Below, one piece after another: positions 43,396-52,350 of a DNA stretch of 64,000 nucleotides. Origin of the DNA: Fervidibacter sinensis (GTDB taxonomy: Bacteria > Armatimonadota > Fervidibacteria > Fervidibacterales > Fervidibacteraceae); assembly GCA_032161045.1 (NCBI GenBank), contig JAVHTH010000014.1; one strand, 5' to 3'. The notes under the pieces were generated by a model, which searched no databases, was not told the origin of the DNA, and saw nothing but the letters and a program-made list of their open reading frames with translations. A program made the translations under genes and the position numbers. Within the stretch, counting starts at the first letter, position 1. Every line of letters begins with the position of its first letter.

Positions 43396-45816
43396 TCAAG
43401 CCACTGCTGATGCGACGACCGTTGTTTGCAACTTTTCAGAGAAGCCCTTCAACGCTACGGGCAGAACTTCATCCATGTGTTTGACGAAAACCAGTTGCAG
43501 TTCCTTCAAGATTTTCGGTGGCAGGTCTTGCAAGTCTTTTTCGTTCTCCTTCGGCAAGATGACGACTTTCAAGCCAGCGCGGTGAGCGCCGATGAGTTTT
43601 TCCTTTATACCGCCAACAGGTAGAACTTTCCCGCGTAAGGTTATTTCTCCGGTCATGCCAACTTCCCTTCTAACCGGAAGACCGAGCAAAGCCGAAATGA
43701 GCGCCACAGCAATCGTTATCCCTGCAGATGGACCGTCTTTGGGAATTGCACCGGCGGGGACATGGATGTGGAGGTCTGTCTTCTCAGTGAACCTGTCAGT
43801 GATGCCCAATCTTGAAATGACGGAGCGAGCGTAAGTTAACGCTGCCTTTGCGGACTCTTGCATTACCTCTCCAAGTTGCCCTGTCAAGACCAATTTCCCG
43901 CTACCTTCCAGCAAAGCGACTTCAACCGATAAGACATCACCACCAACTCCCGTCCACGCCAGCGCTGTTGCAACGCCAATTTCATCCTGTTCTTCGGCTT
44001 CTCCCAACCGGAACTTTGGCGGACCGAGGAACTTTGAGAGGTTGGTTGGCGTAACCCTGACAGAAACCTCTTTCCCTTTTGCGACTTGAACGGCAACCTT
44101 GCGCATGACTGCTTGAATCTGTCGTTCCAGATTCCGGACGCCCGCCTCTTGCGTGTAATGTCGGATAATGTGCCGTAACGCTGGCTCAGTTATTGTCAAG
44201 TGCTCCCGTTTCAACCCATGACTTTCAAGGTTCTTGGGGATTAAGTGTCTGATAGCGATCTGAACCTTCTCGTCCTCAGTGTAGCCCGGAAAGTTGATGA
44301 TTTCCAACCGGTCCCGAAGGGCTGGTGGGATTGTGTCGGTGACATTGCCTGTCAAGATGAAAAGCACCTCGCTGAGGTCAAAGGGAACTTCAATGTAGTG
44401 GTCGCTGAAAGCGTTGTTTTGTTCTGGATCAAGGGCTTCAAGCAAAGCCGCTGCGGGGTCGCCACGCCAATCAACACCGAGTTTGTCAATTTCGTCAAGC
44501 ATGAAAACCGGGTTCTTCGTGCCGGCTTGTCTTATGCCTTGAATGATGCGTCCCGGCAGCGCACCGACATAAGTTCGCCTATGCCCGCGAATTTCCGCTT
44601 CGTCTCGGATTCCCCCCAAACTCATGCGAACGAACTTTCGCCCCATCGCCCTTGCGATGGATTTTCCGATGCTCGTCTTCCCGACACCCGGTGGACCGAT
44701 GAAGCACAAAATTGGACCTTTCGTTTTATCGGTCAATTTGCGGACCGCCAAGAACTCCAAAATTCGTTCCTTGACATCTTTAAGCCCGTAGTGGTCTTCG
44801 TCCAAGATTCGTTGTGCCCGTTCAATGTCAAGGTTGTCCTTTGTTCGTTTGTTCCAAGGCAGACTGAGCAGCCAATCCAAGTAAGTTCTGATGACCCCGG
44901 TTTCGGGCGACATGGGCGGTATTTTTTCAAGCCTTTCAATTTCTTTCAATGCCCTCTCTCGTGCTTCGTCCGGCAATTTAAGTTTTGCGACTTTTTCTCG
45001 CAACTCTTCAACTTCAGCGGCGAAGATATCCCGTTCCCCCAATTCCTCTTGAATTGCTTTGAGTCGCTCCCGCAGGATGAACTCCCTCTGGCTTGCGCTG
45101 ACACCTTCCCTGACTTTGCTTTCAATCTTCCGCTCCAAGTCCATGATTTGCAATTCCCGTTCCAGCAGAGTCACCAATTTTTGTAGCCTCTCTTTCACAG
45201 ACAGCGTTTCCAACAAACTCTGCTTTTCGGTTGGCTTCAAATCCATCAAAGACGCAATCAAATCGGAAAGGCGCATTGGGTCATCAACGGTGCTCAAAGT
45301 CATTAAGACATCAGGGGAGAGGGAGCGGCTTCCCTGAACGAGTTGCTCAAACTTTTGCCTAACTAACCTTTCCAACGCCATCACTTCAGGGTCTTGTTCG
45401 TATGTTTCAGCCAACTCTTCAACGACAGCAAGGTAAAAAGGCTCGGAACGGGCAATTTCAACTAAGCGGGCGCGAAAACGACCTTCAGCCAAAACCCTGA
45501 CATTGCCGTCAGGCAACCTCATTGGTTGGAGCAAATCTGCGACCGTCCCGATTTCGTAAAGGTCTGACTGCTTAGGTTCCATTATCGTCGGACTGCGTTG
45601 AAGGACCATGAAAACAGGCGAATTGTTAGCAAACGCCTCCTCCATCGCCCTAAGCGATTTTTGTCGTCCAATCAAAACAGGTGTGATCGCACTTGGAAAA
45701 ACGACAAGTTCGGGCAAAGGTATCATTGGCAAAGCGTAAGTTGGTCCATGTCCCGATGCCTCAGGTCGTTCAGGAACTTCCTTTGAGTTCGCACCTTTGA
45801 GTTTTATTTGGCGCAT
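43396..45816 (-). CDS. lon: ATP-dependent protease Lon
   Basis: 806 residues, full length. N-terminal substrate-binding domain (LPELVVFPSAITPVLIGR), coiled region, AAA+ domain with Walker A GPPGVGKTS and RGHRRTYVGALPGRI, and serine/lysine protease domain with PKDGPSAG (Ser697) and Lys740 in GGIKEKLIG. The 43-residue Ser-Lys distance equals that of E. coli Lon. It degrades damaged and regulatory proteins in the cytoplasm. clpX, clpP and tig lie upstream on the same strand. Confidence 0.97.
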   Translation of the reverse strand: MRQIKLKGANSKEVPERPEASGHGPTYALPMIPLPELVVFPSAITPVLIGRQKSLRAMEEAFANNSPVFMVLQRSPTIMEPKQSDLYEIGTVADLLQPMRLPDGNVRVLAEGRFRARLVEIARSEPFYLAVVEELAETYEQDPEVMALERLVRQKFEQLVQGSRSLSPDVLMTLSTVDDPMRLSDLIASLMDLKPTEKQSLLETLSVKERLQKLVTLLERELQIMDLERKIESKVREGVSASQREFILRERLKAIQEELGERDIFAAEVEELREKVAKLKLPDEARERALKEIERLEKIPPMSPETGVIRTYLDWLLSLPWNKRTKDNLDIERAQRILDEDHYGLKDVKERILEFLAVRKLTDKTKGPILCFIGPPGVGKTSIGKSIARAMGRKFVRMSLGGIRDEAEIRGHRRTYVGALPGRIIQGIRQAGTKNPVFMLDEIDKLGVDWRGDPAAALLEALDPEQNNAFSDHYIEVPFDLSEVLFILTGNVTDTIPPALRDRLEIINFPGYTEDEKVQIAIRHLIPKNLESHGLKREHLTITEPALRHIIRHYTQEAGVRNLERQIQAVMRKVAVQVAKGKEVSVRVTPTNLSKFLGPPKFRLGEAEEQDEIGVATALAWTGVGGDVLSVEVALLEGSGKLVLTGQLGEVMQESAKAALTYARSVISRLGITDRFTEKTDLHIHVPAGAIPKDGPSAGITIAVALISALLGLPVRREVGMTGEITLRGKVLPVGGIKEKLIGAHRAGLKVVILPKENEKDLQDLPPKILKELQLVFVKHMDEVLPVALKGFSEKLQTTVVASAVA

Positions 45817-45843
45817 TTTCGTTCACTCCTTTTGACGGAATGA

Positions 45844-46220
45844 CTATTTTGGAACTTTTTCGTTTTTCACCGCCACCCATTTAAAGCATGTTAGGAGTTA
45901 CGCAGTTGGATGTAGGGGCGGCTGCTAAGCCGCCCGCAAGGGCAGTTTTAACCCCTTATAAAGGATGTTTTCGGGCAGATTATCGTCCGCCCCTACACAA
46001 AATGACATTAACTGCGTAAGTCCTAAGCATGTTTCGTGCAATCTCCGAAAGTCCACAGCGTTTTTAGTTAAGAGCACCCAACCGTTTTGTGCAGCGATAA
46101 TAGGTAACGCTCGTCTTTCTTTTCGCCTTTCAAACCGATTTGCCTCGGCGAGACTACATTAACGCCAATTTTCAAAAGCCTTTGAATAAGTTCCTCCTCA
46201 TCCGCACTCTCATCCAGCAA
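45844..46220 (-). pseudogene. DUF5615-type (PIN-like) toxin, frameshifted and carrying an inserted MITE
   Basis: The first half reads LLDESADEEELIQRLLKIG, then PRQIGLKGEKKDE. About position 46110 the frame must shift by one missing base to continue as ALPIIAAQNGWVLLTKNAVDFRRL, the expected DUF5615 core with its conserved Asp. Without the shift the ORF ends nine codons later at 46068. The gene is then cut by the element at 45891-46026: removing it and one GCATG copy rejoins HETC to FKWVAVKNEKVPK and a stop at 45844. The likely start is a TTG at 46220, just after the antitoxin stop. Two independent lesions make it non-functional. Confidence 0.75.
45891..46026. mobile_element. MITE-like element, 136 bp, with GCATG target duplications
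   Basis: Terminal inverted repeats of 17 bp with one mismatch: TTAGGAGTTACGCAGTT (45891-45907) and AACTGCGTAAGTCCTAA (46010-46026). An inner inverted pair TGTAGGGGCGG (45911-45921) / CCGCCCCTACA (45987-45997) follows. The 5-bp GCATG occurs directly outside both ends (45886-45890 and 46027-46031), as expected for a target-site duplication; the match extends to AAGCATGTT if the element's TT is counted. There is no coding capacity, so movement would need a transposase elsewhere. It lies in the toxin pseudogene. Confidence 0.85.
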
Positions 46221-46225
46221 AATGG

Positions 46226-46594
46226 TTACCCTTTGTCTTGAAACGGAAGCGGCGGCAATTTCCCCCGAATTGAGCGAACACGCTCTAAGTAACCTGTCTT
46301 CTTTGCCCATTTCAAAAAATCCTCCCATGCCCGTTTCGCTTCCTCTCTCAAGACCTCATAGTGTTCATCAGCCCAACGGAGTGCTTCGTGGATTGCTTCA
46401 ACTGGAACTTCCCACTGAGCAGCAAGTTTCTTTGGAGATTTCTTGTTCGTCCGAACCCAGTAAAAGACATCGCTTACACGGGTTCTCCCTGTCCCCTTCA
46501 GATACGGTTCTTTGCTCCCCGTTTCTGGGCGAAATTCAAGGAAGCGATAACCATCACGCTCAAGCAAGGCTTGCTCCTTCGGTTTCTGCGGCAT
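46226..46594 (-). CDS. DUF433-type antitoxin
   Basis: 122 residues from the ATG at 46594 (GAGGTGAT 8 bases upstream). Residues about 30-85 fit DUF433: GTGRTRVSDVFYWVRTNKKS, then PKKLAAQWEVPVEAIHEALRWADEHYEVL, a helix-turn-helix-like domain found in VapB-type antitoxins. The C-terminus is basic and ends PLPFQDKG. The gene is intact although its downstream DUF5615 partner is broken, as is common for solo antitoxins left after toxin loss. It lies 32 bases behind clpX on the same strand. Confidence 0.75.
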   Translation of the reverse strand: MPQKPKEQALLERDGYRFLEFRPETGSKEPYLKGTGRTRVSDVFYWVRTNKKSPKKLAAQWEVPVEAIHEALRWADEHYEVLREEAKRAWEDFLKWAKKTGYLERVRSIRGKLPPLPFQDKG

Positions 46595-46626
46595 AAAATT
46601 ATCACCTCGGCTCGCTTGTTCTCTTG

Positions 46627-47913
46627 TCAAGCAGTCTCGCGTTCTTCCCACCTTTCGTTTTCACTCAAGAGCAAAGGCTTTTTCCGTTGGCGGACAGTTT
46701 CTTCAGTGATGACACACTGCCGGATACCTTCCAGCGATGGCAATTCAAACATCACATCAAGCATGATTTCCTCAATGATGGTTTTCAGAGCACGAGCGCC
46801 TGTTTTTCGGCTAAGGGCTTCATCAGCAATCGCTTCCAATGCTTCAGGGGTGACGATCAATTCCACACCTTCCGCTTCCAGCAGGGCTTGATACTGCTTG
46901 ATGATGGCGTTCTTCGGTTCGGTCATCACCCTAATCAAATCTTCCTTGGTTAGTGGGTCAACGACGGCGATGACAGGTAATCGCCCGATGAACTCGGGAA
47001 TGAACCCATATTTGAGCAAGTCTTCGGGCATGACATACTTGAGCAAGTTCCCTCGTTCCTCCTTGCTCCTGATTCTCGCTCCAAACCCCATGCTGTTTTC
47101 CTTCAATCGCGCTTCAATGATTTTGTCAAGCCCGTCAAAAGCGCCACCACAGATGAACAGGATGCCAGTTGTGTCAAGTTGGATGAATTCTTGGTGTGGG
47201 TGTTTGCGACCGCCTTGTGGCGGGACATTCGCGATTGTGCCTTCAAGGATTTTCAGCAAAGCCTGCTGAACACCTTCGCCGGAGACATCCCTCGTGATTG
47301 AAGGGTTGTCAGCGGACTTACGGGCGATCTTGTCAATTTCGTCAATGTAAACGATGCCATGTTTGGCTGCCTCTAAATCGCCATTGGCTGCTTGGATGAG
47401 CCTGAGCAAGATGTTCTCAACATCCTCGCCGACATAACCCGCTTCCGTCAAACTGGTCGCATCGGCGATAGCAAAAGGAACATCCAACATTTTCGCCAAT
47501 GTCCGAGCCAGCAATGTTTTCCCCGAGCCCGTCGGTCCGATGAGTAAGATGTTGCTCTTTTCAATTTCCACACCGCTGTCTGGTGGCATCAAAATGCGTT
47601 TGTAGTGATTGTAAACGGCGACGGACAAAATCTTCTTTGCTCTATCTTGCCCCACGACATATTGGTTCAGGAACTCATAAATTTCGCGAGGCTTCGGGAG
47701 CCTCATGGGTTTGAAAGAACTCGTCCTTTGAGTGCGGTAACTGCCTTTTCGTTCGGTTCCTGACAAACCCAACATGTCGTAGCAAGTTTGAACGCAGTCG
47801 GCGCAAATGTTCACCCCTCCCGGTCCAAGTATCATGCTTGGCACTTCGTCTTTCCGACGGAAGCAAAAAGAGCATCTTGGGTTACTTCGGTCTTCGCTTC
47901 CAAACAAAGGCAT
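46627..47913 (-). CDS. clpX: ATP-dependent Clp protease ATP-binding subunit ClpX
   Basis: 428 residues. N-terminal zinc finger with C14, C17, C37, C40 (CSFC...CADC); AAA+ domain with Walker A GPTGSGKTLLARTLA and Walker B IVYIDEIDK; GARALKTIIEEIMLDVMFELPS at the C-terminus. It unfolds tagged proteins and feeds them to ClpP. clpP lies 74 bases upstream. Confidence 0.97.
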   Translation of the reverse strand: MPLFGSEDRSNPRCSFCFRRKDEVPSMILGPGGVNICADCVQTCYDMLGLSGTERKGSYRTQRTSSFKPMRLPKPREIYEFLNQYVVGQDRAKKILSVAVYNHYKRILMPPDSGVEIEKSNILLIGPTGSGKTLLARTLAKMLDVPFAIADATSLTEAGYVGEDVENILLRLIQAANGDLEAAKHGIVYIDEIDKIARKSADNPSITRDVSGEGVQQALLKILEGTIANVPPQGGRKHPHQEFIQLDTTGILFICGGAFDGLDKIIEARLKENSMGFGARIRSKEERGNLLKYVMPEDLLKYGFIPEFIGRLPVIAVVDPLTKEDLIRVMTEPKNAIIKQYQALLEAEGVELIVTPEALEAIADEALSRKTGARALKTIIEEIMLDVMFELPSLEGIRQCVITEETVRQRKKPLLLSENERWEERETA

Positions 47914-47987
47914 CCTTATCGCCTCCGTTTTCTGTTCTTCACCTTTTTTGTGTTCGGCAATTTGTAAAGGTTACTTTGCAACCGAGG

Positions 47988-48572
47988 TCACTCTCCGCGC
48001 TTTTCCAAAACATAGTCCACTATGCCATATTCACGAGCCTCATAAGGGTCCATGAAAAAGTCGCGTTCGGTGTCGCGCTCAATCCTTTCCAGCGGTTGTC
48101 CTGTATGGTAAGCGAGGATTTTGTTGATCGTGTTCTTGATCTTCAAAATCTCGCGGGCATAAACTTCAACATCTGCAGCCTTTCCTTGAACTCCACCCCA
48201 AGGTTGGTGAATCATGATGCGGGCATGGGGTAGAGCGTAACGCTTCCCCTTCGCGCCCGCCGCTAAGAGAACCGCTGCCATGCTGTAGGCGTGACCGATG
48301 CAGTAAGTTGCCACATCAGGCTTGATGAACTGCATGGCGTCGTAAATCGCTAAGCCCGCATCAACGGAACCACCGGGGCTGTTAATGTAAAGGTCAATGG
48401 TCAAATCAGGGTCTTCCTTTTCAAGGAACAGCAACTGGGCAATCACCACATTCGCTACCTGATCAGTAATCTCGCCACCAAGGAAGACTATTCGGTTTTT
48501 GAGCAAGCGTGAGTAAATGTCATATGCTCGTTCGCCGCGCGGTGTCTCCTCAATGACCCATGGGATAAGCAC
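47988..48572 (-). CDS. clpP: ATP-dependent Clp protease proteolytic subunit
   Basis: 194 residues. Catalytic triad Ser97 (GHAYSMAAV), His122 (IMIHQP) and Asp171 (ERDFFMD), with the usual spacing. The residues before the Ser read GHAY where most ClpPs have GQAA. No pro-peptide is evident. It forms the 14-subunit peptidase barrel with ClpX. Confidence 0.97.
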   Translation of the reverse strand: MLIPWVIEETPRGERAYDIYSRLLKNRIVFLGGEITDQVANVVIAQLLFLEKEDPDLTIDLYINSPGGSVDAGLAIYDAMQFIKPDVATYCIGHAYSMAAVLLAAGAKGKRYALPHARIMIHQPWGGVQGKAADVEVYAREILKIKNTINKILAYHTGQPLERIERDTERDFFMDPYEAREYGIVDYVLEKRGE

Positions 48573-48608
48573 AACTTCATCCCTCCTTCAAGTTTTTCGG
48601 TCTTGTCT

Positions 48609-49469
48609 TCAAGCATGATGCAGAACTTCAGCAACGACTATCCGCCATGAAGTTGTAGGGCGACCAAGTAGTTGACTCAACTGATGGCTGTCATCAAATA
48701 GATCGCCCTCTGCAACCGCTTCCTCTATTGAAGCGAGAAAACGGGCAAAAGTTTCTGGAACCCCCGTTGAAACGAGCCAACGAACATATTCGCCGGGCAT
48801 GACATTTTTGTAACAAATCTCCTTGCCCGTTTGACGGGAAATTTCAGCGGCAAGTTCCTCCATTGTAAAGGCTTCGTCTCCCGCCAATTCGTAAGTCTTG
48901 CCTGAATGCCCTTCAGTTGTCAACACCACCGCTGCCGCCTCTGCGTAATCTGAACGCGGCGCTGCAGAGATTTTTCCCTTGCCCGCACACCCTACGATGA
49001 ACCCCTGAGTGATGGCGGTTTTGACCAGCGATGAGTAGTTCTCAACATACCAACCGTTGCGCAAAATCGTGTAGTCCAGTCCAGATGCCTTGATCATCTC
49101 TTCGGTTTGGCGATGTTCTTCCGCAATCACACCTAACCTTGAACGTTCGGCATGTAAAACGCTGGTGTAAACGATAGTTTCCACTCCACTTTGTTTTGCC
49201 GCTTCAATCACATTTCGGTGCTGCTCCACCCTGCGACCAACGGACGGGGAAGAAATGAACATCAATTTCTTCACACCTTCAAACGCTTTCTCCAATGTTT
49301 CGGGGCGGTCATAATCTGCCACCCTGACGACCACTCCCCTTTGAGCGAACTCTTGTGCCTTCTCTGGGTCCCGAACCGCCAAAACCAAACCGTTAGGCGT
49401 AACTTTGCCAAGCAGAAATTCAACAACTTTTCGCCCCAATTGTCCCGTTGCCGCAGTTACGCAAATCAT
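48609..49469 (-). CDS. NmrA-like NAD(P)-binding protein (QOR2/SDR_a type)
   Basis: 286 residues from the ATG at 49469 (GAGGTG upstream); longer in-frame starts add a non-homologous leader. The Rossmann motif is MICVTAATGQLGRKVVEFLL, with TSVLHAE, LDYTILRNGWYVENY and YAEAAAVVLT in the pattern of QOR2/YtfG and NmrA-like proteins, atypical short-chain dehydrogenases. The substrate may be a quinone, or it may be a redox sensor. It lies between tig and clpP, which is unusual for those genes. Confidence 0.85.
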   Translation of the reverse strand: MICVTAATGQLGRKVVEFLLGKVTPNGLVLAVRDPEKAQEFAQRGVVVRVADYDRPETLEKAFEGVKKLMFISSPSVGRRVEQHRNVIEAAKQSGVETIVYTSVLHAERSRLGVIAEEHRQTEEMIKASGLDYTILRNGWYVENYSSLVKTAITQGFIVGCAGKGKISAAPRSDYAEAAAVVLTTEGHSGKTYELAGDEAFTMEELAAEISRQTGKEICYKNVMPGEYVRWLVSTGVPETFARFLASIEEAVAEGDLFDDSHQLSQLLGRPTTSWRIVVAEVLHHA

Positions 49470-49528
49470 CCTACAATCACCTCGTGGAGAACTTTTCCCA
49501 AGTCGCGTTGCTGAGTTCAACTCAGTTG

Positions 49529-50830
49529 TTAAGGATTTGAGGATTTACCTTCCCCGCCCTGTTCTCCTTCTGCCTCTTCTATCCACTGGGCCGTCGTCAA
49601 GATTAAGTCCATCACTCGTTGCTCTAAAATCCTTCTTCGCACAGAGGCAATATCGTCTTCGGTCAATTCCCGTTCTCCTTCAAGCATCTGCTGAACTTCT
49701 TCGTCGGTGACGGTAATTCCCTCGCGTTCCGCAATTGCTTCTAAGATGAAACGAAGTCTCAAGACCCGCTCAGCATCTTGTTTGAGTTCGTTCCGGTATT
49801 CATCAAGGCTTTTGCCTTGCCTTGCGAGCCATGCTTCAAGGGTCAGCCCCTGTCTTCTCAAAGAAACCTCGGTTTCTGCCAGCAACTCGTTTGTGAACTT
49901 TTCAACCAGAGCATTGGGAATGGTGACTTGACAAACTTGCAGTAAGGCGTCCTCCGCTTGAGCGGTTTCGGACGCACGAATTGCCCTTCTCATCCGCGTT
50001 TCCAGATCGCGTTTCACCTCTTCCTTTAGTGCCTCTACGCTTTCCAATCCCAATTCTTCCTTCACGACCTCATCGTTTAATTCAGGCAAAACGCGCCTCA
50101 GTACCCCTTCAACGACAAACTTGACTTGAACAGTCTTGCCAGCAAGTTGCGGGTTGTGGTAATCGTCAGGGTATGTGAAAGAAAATTCCCCCTCGTCCCC
50201 CTGCTTTTTCCCAACAAGGTTTTGTGGCAACGGTGGGGTCCAGCCCGAAGCGCCAGCAACGAATGTCCCGCTTTGCCACTGCTCGCTTGGTTCCTCCCCT
50301 TCCTCCAATACTTGATACCGAACCCGCACTCTGTCTCCTTCCTGAGCGGGTTCCTCCGTCGCCTCATAGCGAGCCAACTCTTGGCGAATATCTTCAAGTG
50401 CCTCTTGAATCATCTCTTCGGTAACTTGCGCCTTCACCCGCTTTAGGGTTAAACCCTTATACTCACCTAATTTCACCTCGGGCTTGGTGATCACTTCGGC
50501 GACAAACCTTAAAGGTTGCCCTTCCGCAAACTGCACATCCCGCCAATCGGGCAAAGTGATGGGCTCTAAGTTGTGTTCTTTCAAAGCGGTCATCAACGCC
50601 TCAGGGAGCAAGTTCTCCAAAATTTGCTGCCGAACTTGCTCCTCACCGACCCATCTTTTGATTAGTCCCGGCGGGATGTGCCCTGGGCGAAATCCAGGCA
50701 CCCTTATGCTTCGGCTCAACCGCCGGAAAACCGCCTCTGTCGTCCGTTGAACTTCTTCGGCAGGAACTTCAACCTGCAACTCCCAAACATGTGGTTCTTT
50801 TTGCGCAATTTGAACGCTTGCCAACTGCAT
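49529..50830 (-). CDS. tig: Trigger factor
   Basis: 433 residues. Ribosome-binding N-terminus with the GFRPGHIPPGLIKRW signature, an FKBP-type PPIase domain at about 155-240 (GDRVRVRYQVLEEGE, FTYPDDYHNPQLAGKTVQVKF), and a helical C-terminal chaperone domain. It assists folding at the ribosome exit and has peptidyl-prolyl isomerase activity. Typical tig-clpP-clpX order, with one inserted gene. GAGGG precedes the ATG. Confidence 0.95.
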   Translation of the reverse strand: MQLASVQIAQKEPHVWELQVEVPAEEVQRTTEAVFRRLSRSIRVPGFRPGHIPPGLIKRWVGEEQVRQQILENLLPEALMTALKEHNLEPITLPDWRDVQFAEGQPLRFVAEVITKPEVKLGEYKGLTLKRVKAQVTEEMIQEALEDIRQELARYEATEEPAQEGDRVRVRYQVLEEGEEPSEQWQSGTFVAGASGWTPPLPQNLVGKKQGDEGEFSFTYPDDYHNPQLAGKTVQVKFVVEGVLRRVLPELNDEVVKEELGLESVEALKEEVKRDLETRMRRAIRASETAQAEDALLQVCQVTIPNALVEKFTNELLAETEVSLRRQGLTLEAWLARQGKSLDEYRNELKQDAERVLRLRFILEAIAEREGITVTDEEVQQMLEGERELTEDDIASVRRRILEQRVMDLILTTAQWIEEAEGEQGGEGKSSNP

Positions 50831-51061
50831 CTTCGTCCCTCACTTCCTTGTTTTAGGTCATGGTTCGTTCAAGTGGTAGGCAGAAACATTTTAACGGTTT
50901 CTGCCACAGGATGTTTGACAGACGAATCCCCTCTTTTGCCGAAAATCGGGAGTTCAAAAAGCAAGACCTTGAAAAAGTTTAACGCCCTTTGCCCCAAAAT
51001 GTCGTTGCGGATGATCCCATGTTTTTGCCCCAGCAAATCTTTCGTCGCCAAACCTTCAGGT

Positions 51062-52222
51062 TCAGTATGTCGGCACAAGAGGCGACCAACCGTCATCAAG
51101 TTGCATCAACTCGTCAAAAGTCACCTCGCAACCCCTGTCAAGGGAAAGCCTGATCAAAAGCCCAACATATGACGCAGCCGCACCGTTGTCAATTCCGCAG
51201 TAAACCTTGTTTGGGTCACCTGCGCGAACTGCGTCAAAGAAGTTTTGCAAATGTTCAAGGGTATCGCCGGGTTGACCTTGACCTGCAATTCGCTCGCCCC
51301 TTTCTCTCAGCACGATGTAAGCGCCCAAAACATCAATGGCTCCCTTAGTCCCAATGAAATGGGCAGCCATGCCTGTGAAACCTTGTGGGCTGATCCAGCC
51401 GTGCGAATAGTGAACAATGAGACCGTTCGGATACTTAAGCACTGCTGTGTAGTAGTCAGTGACATTTCTTTCGGGATTGTTGGGCTCAATCACATTTCGC
51501 CTCCCAACCGCATAAGCCGAAACTGGATGACTTCTCGTCACCCACCACATTAAGTTGAACTCGTGGACAGCCTGCTCCAGCATCCAATCACCTGATAACT
51601 CTCGTTTGTTGAACCATCTCCCCAAACTACCCCAGTTGTTGTAGCGGTGAAAGCGCCCTTCAAGTAACTCGCCAATTTCACCCTCGTGAACCCTCCTGAT
51701 AACATCGGCACGACCTTGATGAGCACCCCACTGGAAACCAATCTGCACTACGACCCTCGGGTTCTTTTTGCGGGCTTCAAGGATCGCTCTGATTTCGTTC
51801 ATCGTGATGGCAAGAGGCTTCTCGCCGTAAAAGTGTTTACCTGCGTTCAGAGCGTCAACATACATGGTCGCATGCCAGTTGCAAGGTGTGGCGATTACAA
51901 GGCAATCAATGTCGTCGCGAGCAAGTAAATCGCGGTAGTGAAACACACCTTTGTCACCCAGAGCATCAGGTCGGTATTTTTGCGCCTCCTGCACGATGGC
52001 AATTGCTCGTTCTCGGTTTTGGTCATTAATGTCGCAAACGGCAACGATGCGAATGTTGGGCAATTTGAGGGTTTCACGAAGAAGGTAAGTTCCACGACCA
52101 CCTACACCGATAAAGGCACAGCGAAGTTCTCTCGGTTGCGCATTGGAAGATGAAAACGCACCAAGTGCAACTGTTGCAGATGCAGCCTTCAAAAACTCCC
52201 TTCGTCCCATTCGCTCTGACAT
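51062..52222 (-). CDS. TAT-exported Gfo/Idh/MocA family protein (possible GH109)
   Basis: 386 residues from the ATG at 52222 (GGGGAG 8 bases upstream). The twin-arginine signal is MGRREFLKAASATVALGAFSSSNA. The Rossmann part has CAFIGVGGRGTYLL, VAVCDINDQNRERA, GKHFYGEKPLAITMNE. WMLEQAVHEFNLMWW lies in the C-terminal domain. Exported members of this superfamily include GH109 NAD-dependent alpha-N-acetylgalactosaminidases; I see the general pattern but cannot tell a GH109 from an ordinary dehydrogenase. It appears monocistronic. Confidence 0.85.
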   Translation of the reverse strand: MSERMGRREFLKAASATVALGAFSSSNAQPRELRCAFIGVGGRGTYLLRETLKLPNIRIVAVCDINDQNRERAIAIVQEAQKYRPDALGDKGVFHYRDLLARDDIDCLVIATPCNWHATMYVDALNAGKHFYGEKPLAITMNEIRAILEARKKNPRVVVQIGFQWGAHQGRADVIRRVHEGEIGELLEGRFHRYNNWGSLGRWFNKRELSGDWMLEQAVHEFNLMWWVTRSHPVSAYAVGRRNVIEPNNPERNVTDYYTAVLKYPNGLIVHYSHGWISPQGFTGMAAHFIGTKGAIDVLGAYIVLRERGERIAGQGQPGDTLEHLQNFFDAVRAGDPNKVYCGIDNGAAASYVGLLIRLSLDRGCEVTFDELMQLDDGWSPLVPTY

Positions 52223-52263
52223 CACCCAATCTCCCCTTTCGGTCACTTATTGCACCGCAATCA

Positions 52264-52323
52264 AATGTAGCATCAGGTTCAACCCACCGCTTCGGCTAAA
52301 AGCCAACGCTGCATTCGCTTGGG
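52264..52323. repeat. Inverted-repeat element, copy 2 (AATGTAGCGTCA family)
   Basis: Reads AATGTAGCATCAGGTTC, then GGCTAAAAGCC and ACGCTGCATTCGCTTGGG. This is the reverse-complement order of the 14882-14967 element with an internal deletion of roughly 20 bases. It lies between the TAT oxidoreductase gene and the coiled-coil protein gene. Confidence 0.55.
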
Positions 52324-52350
52324 TCATCAAACTCAGTTGTCAGGAAATTG

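Noticed and set aside
46068..46328. A complete 86-residue protein downstream of clpX.
   Set aside because: Its N-terminal part is antitoxin sequence read out of frame and its C-terminus ends just after the frameshift of a DUF5615 toxin.
50869..51099. 76-residue open frame upstream of tig.
   Set aside because: It overlaps the end of the oxidoreductase gene in another frame on the same strand, has no family pattern and no clear ribosome site.
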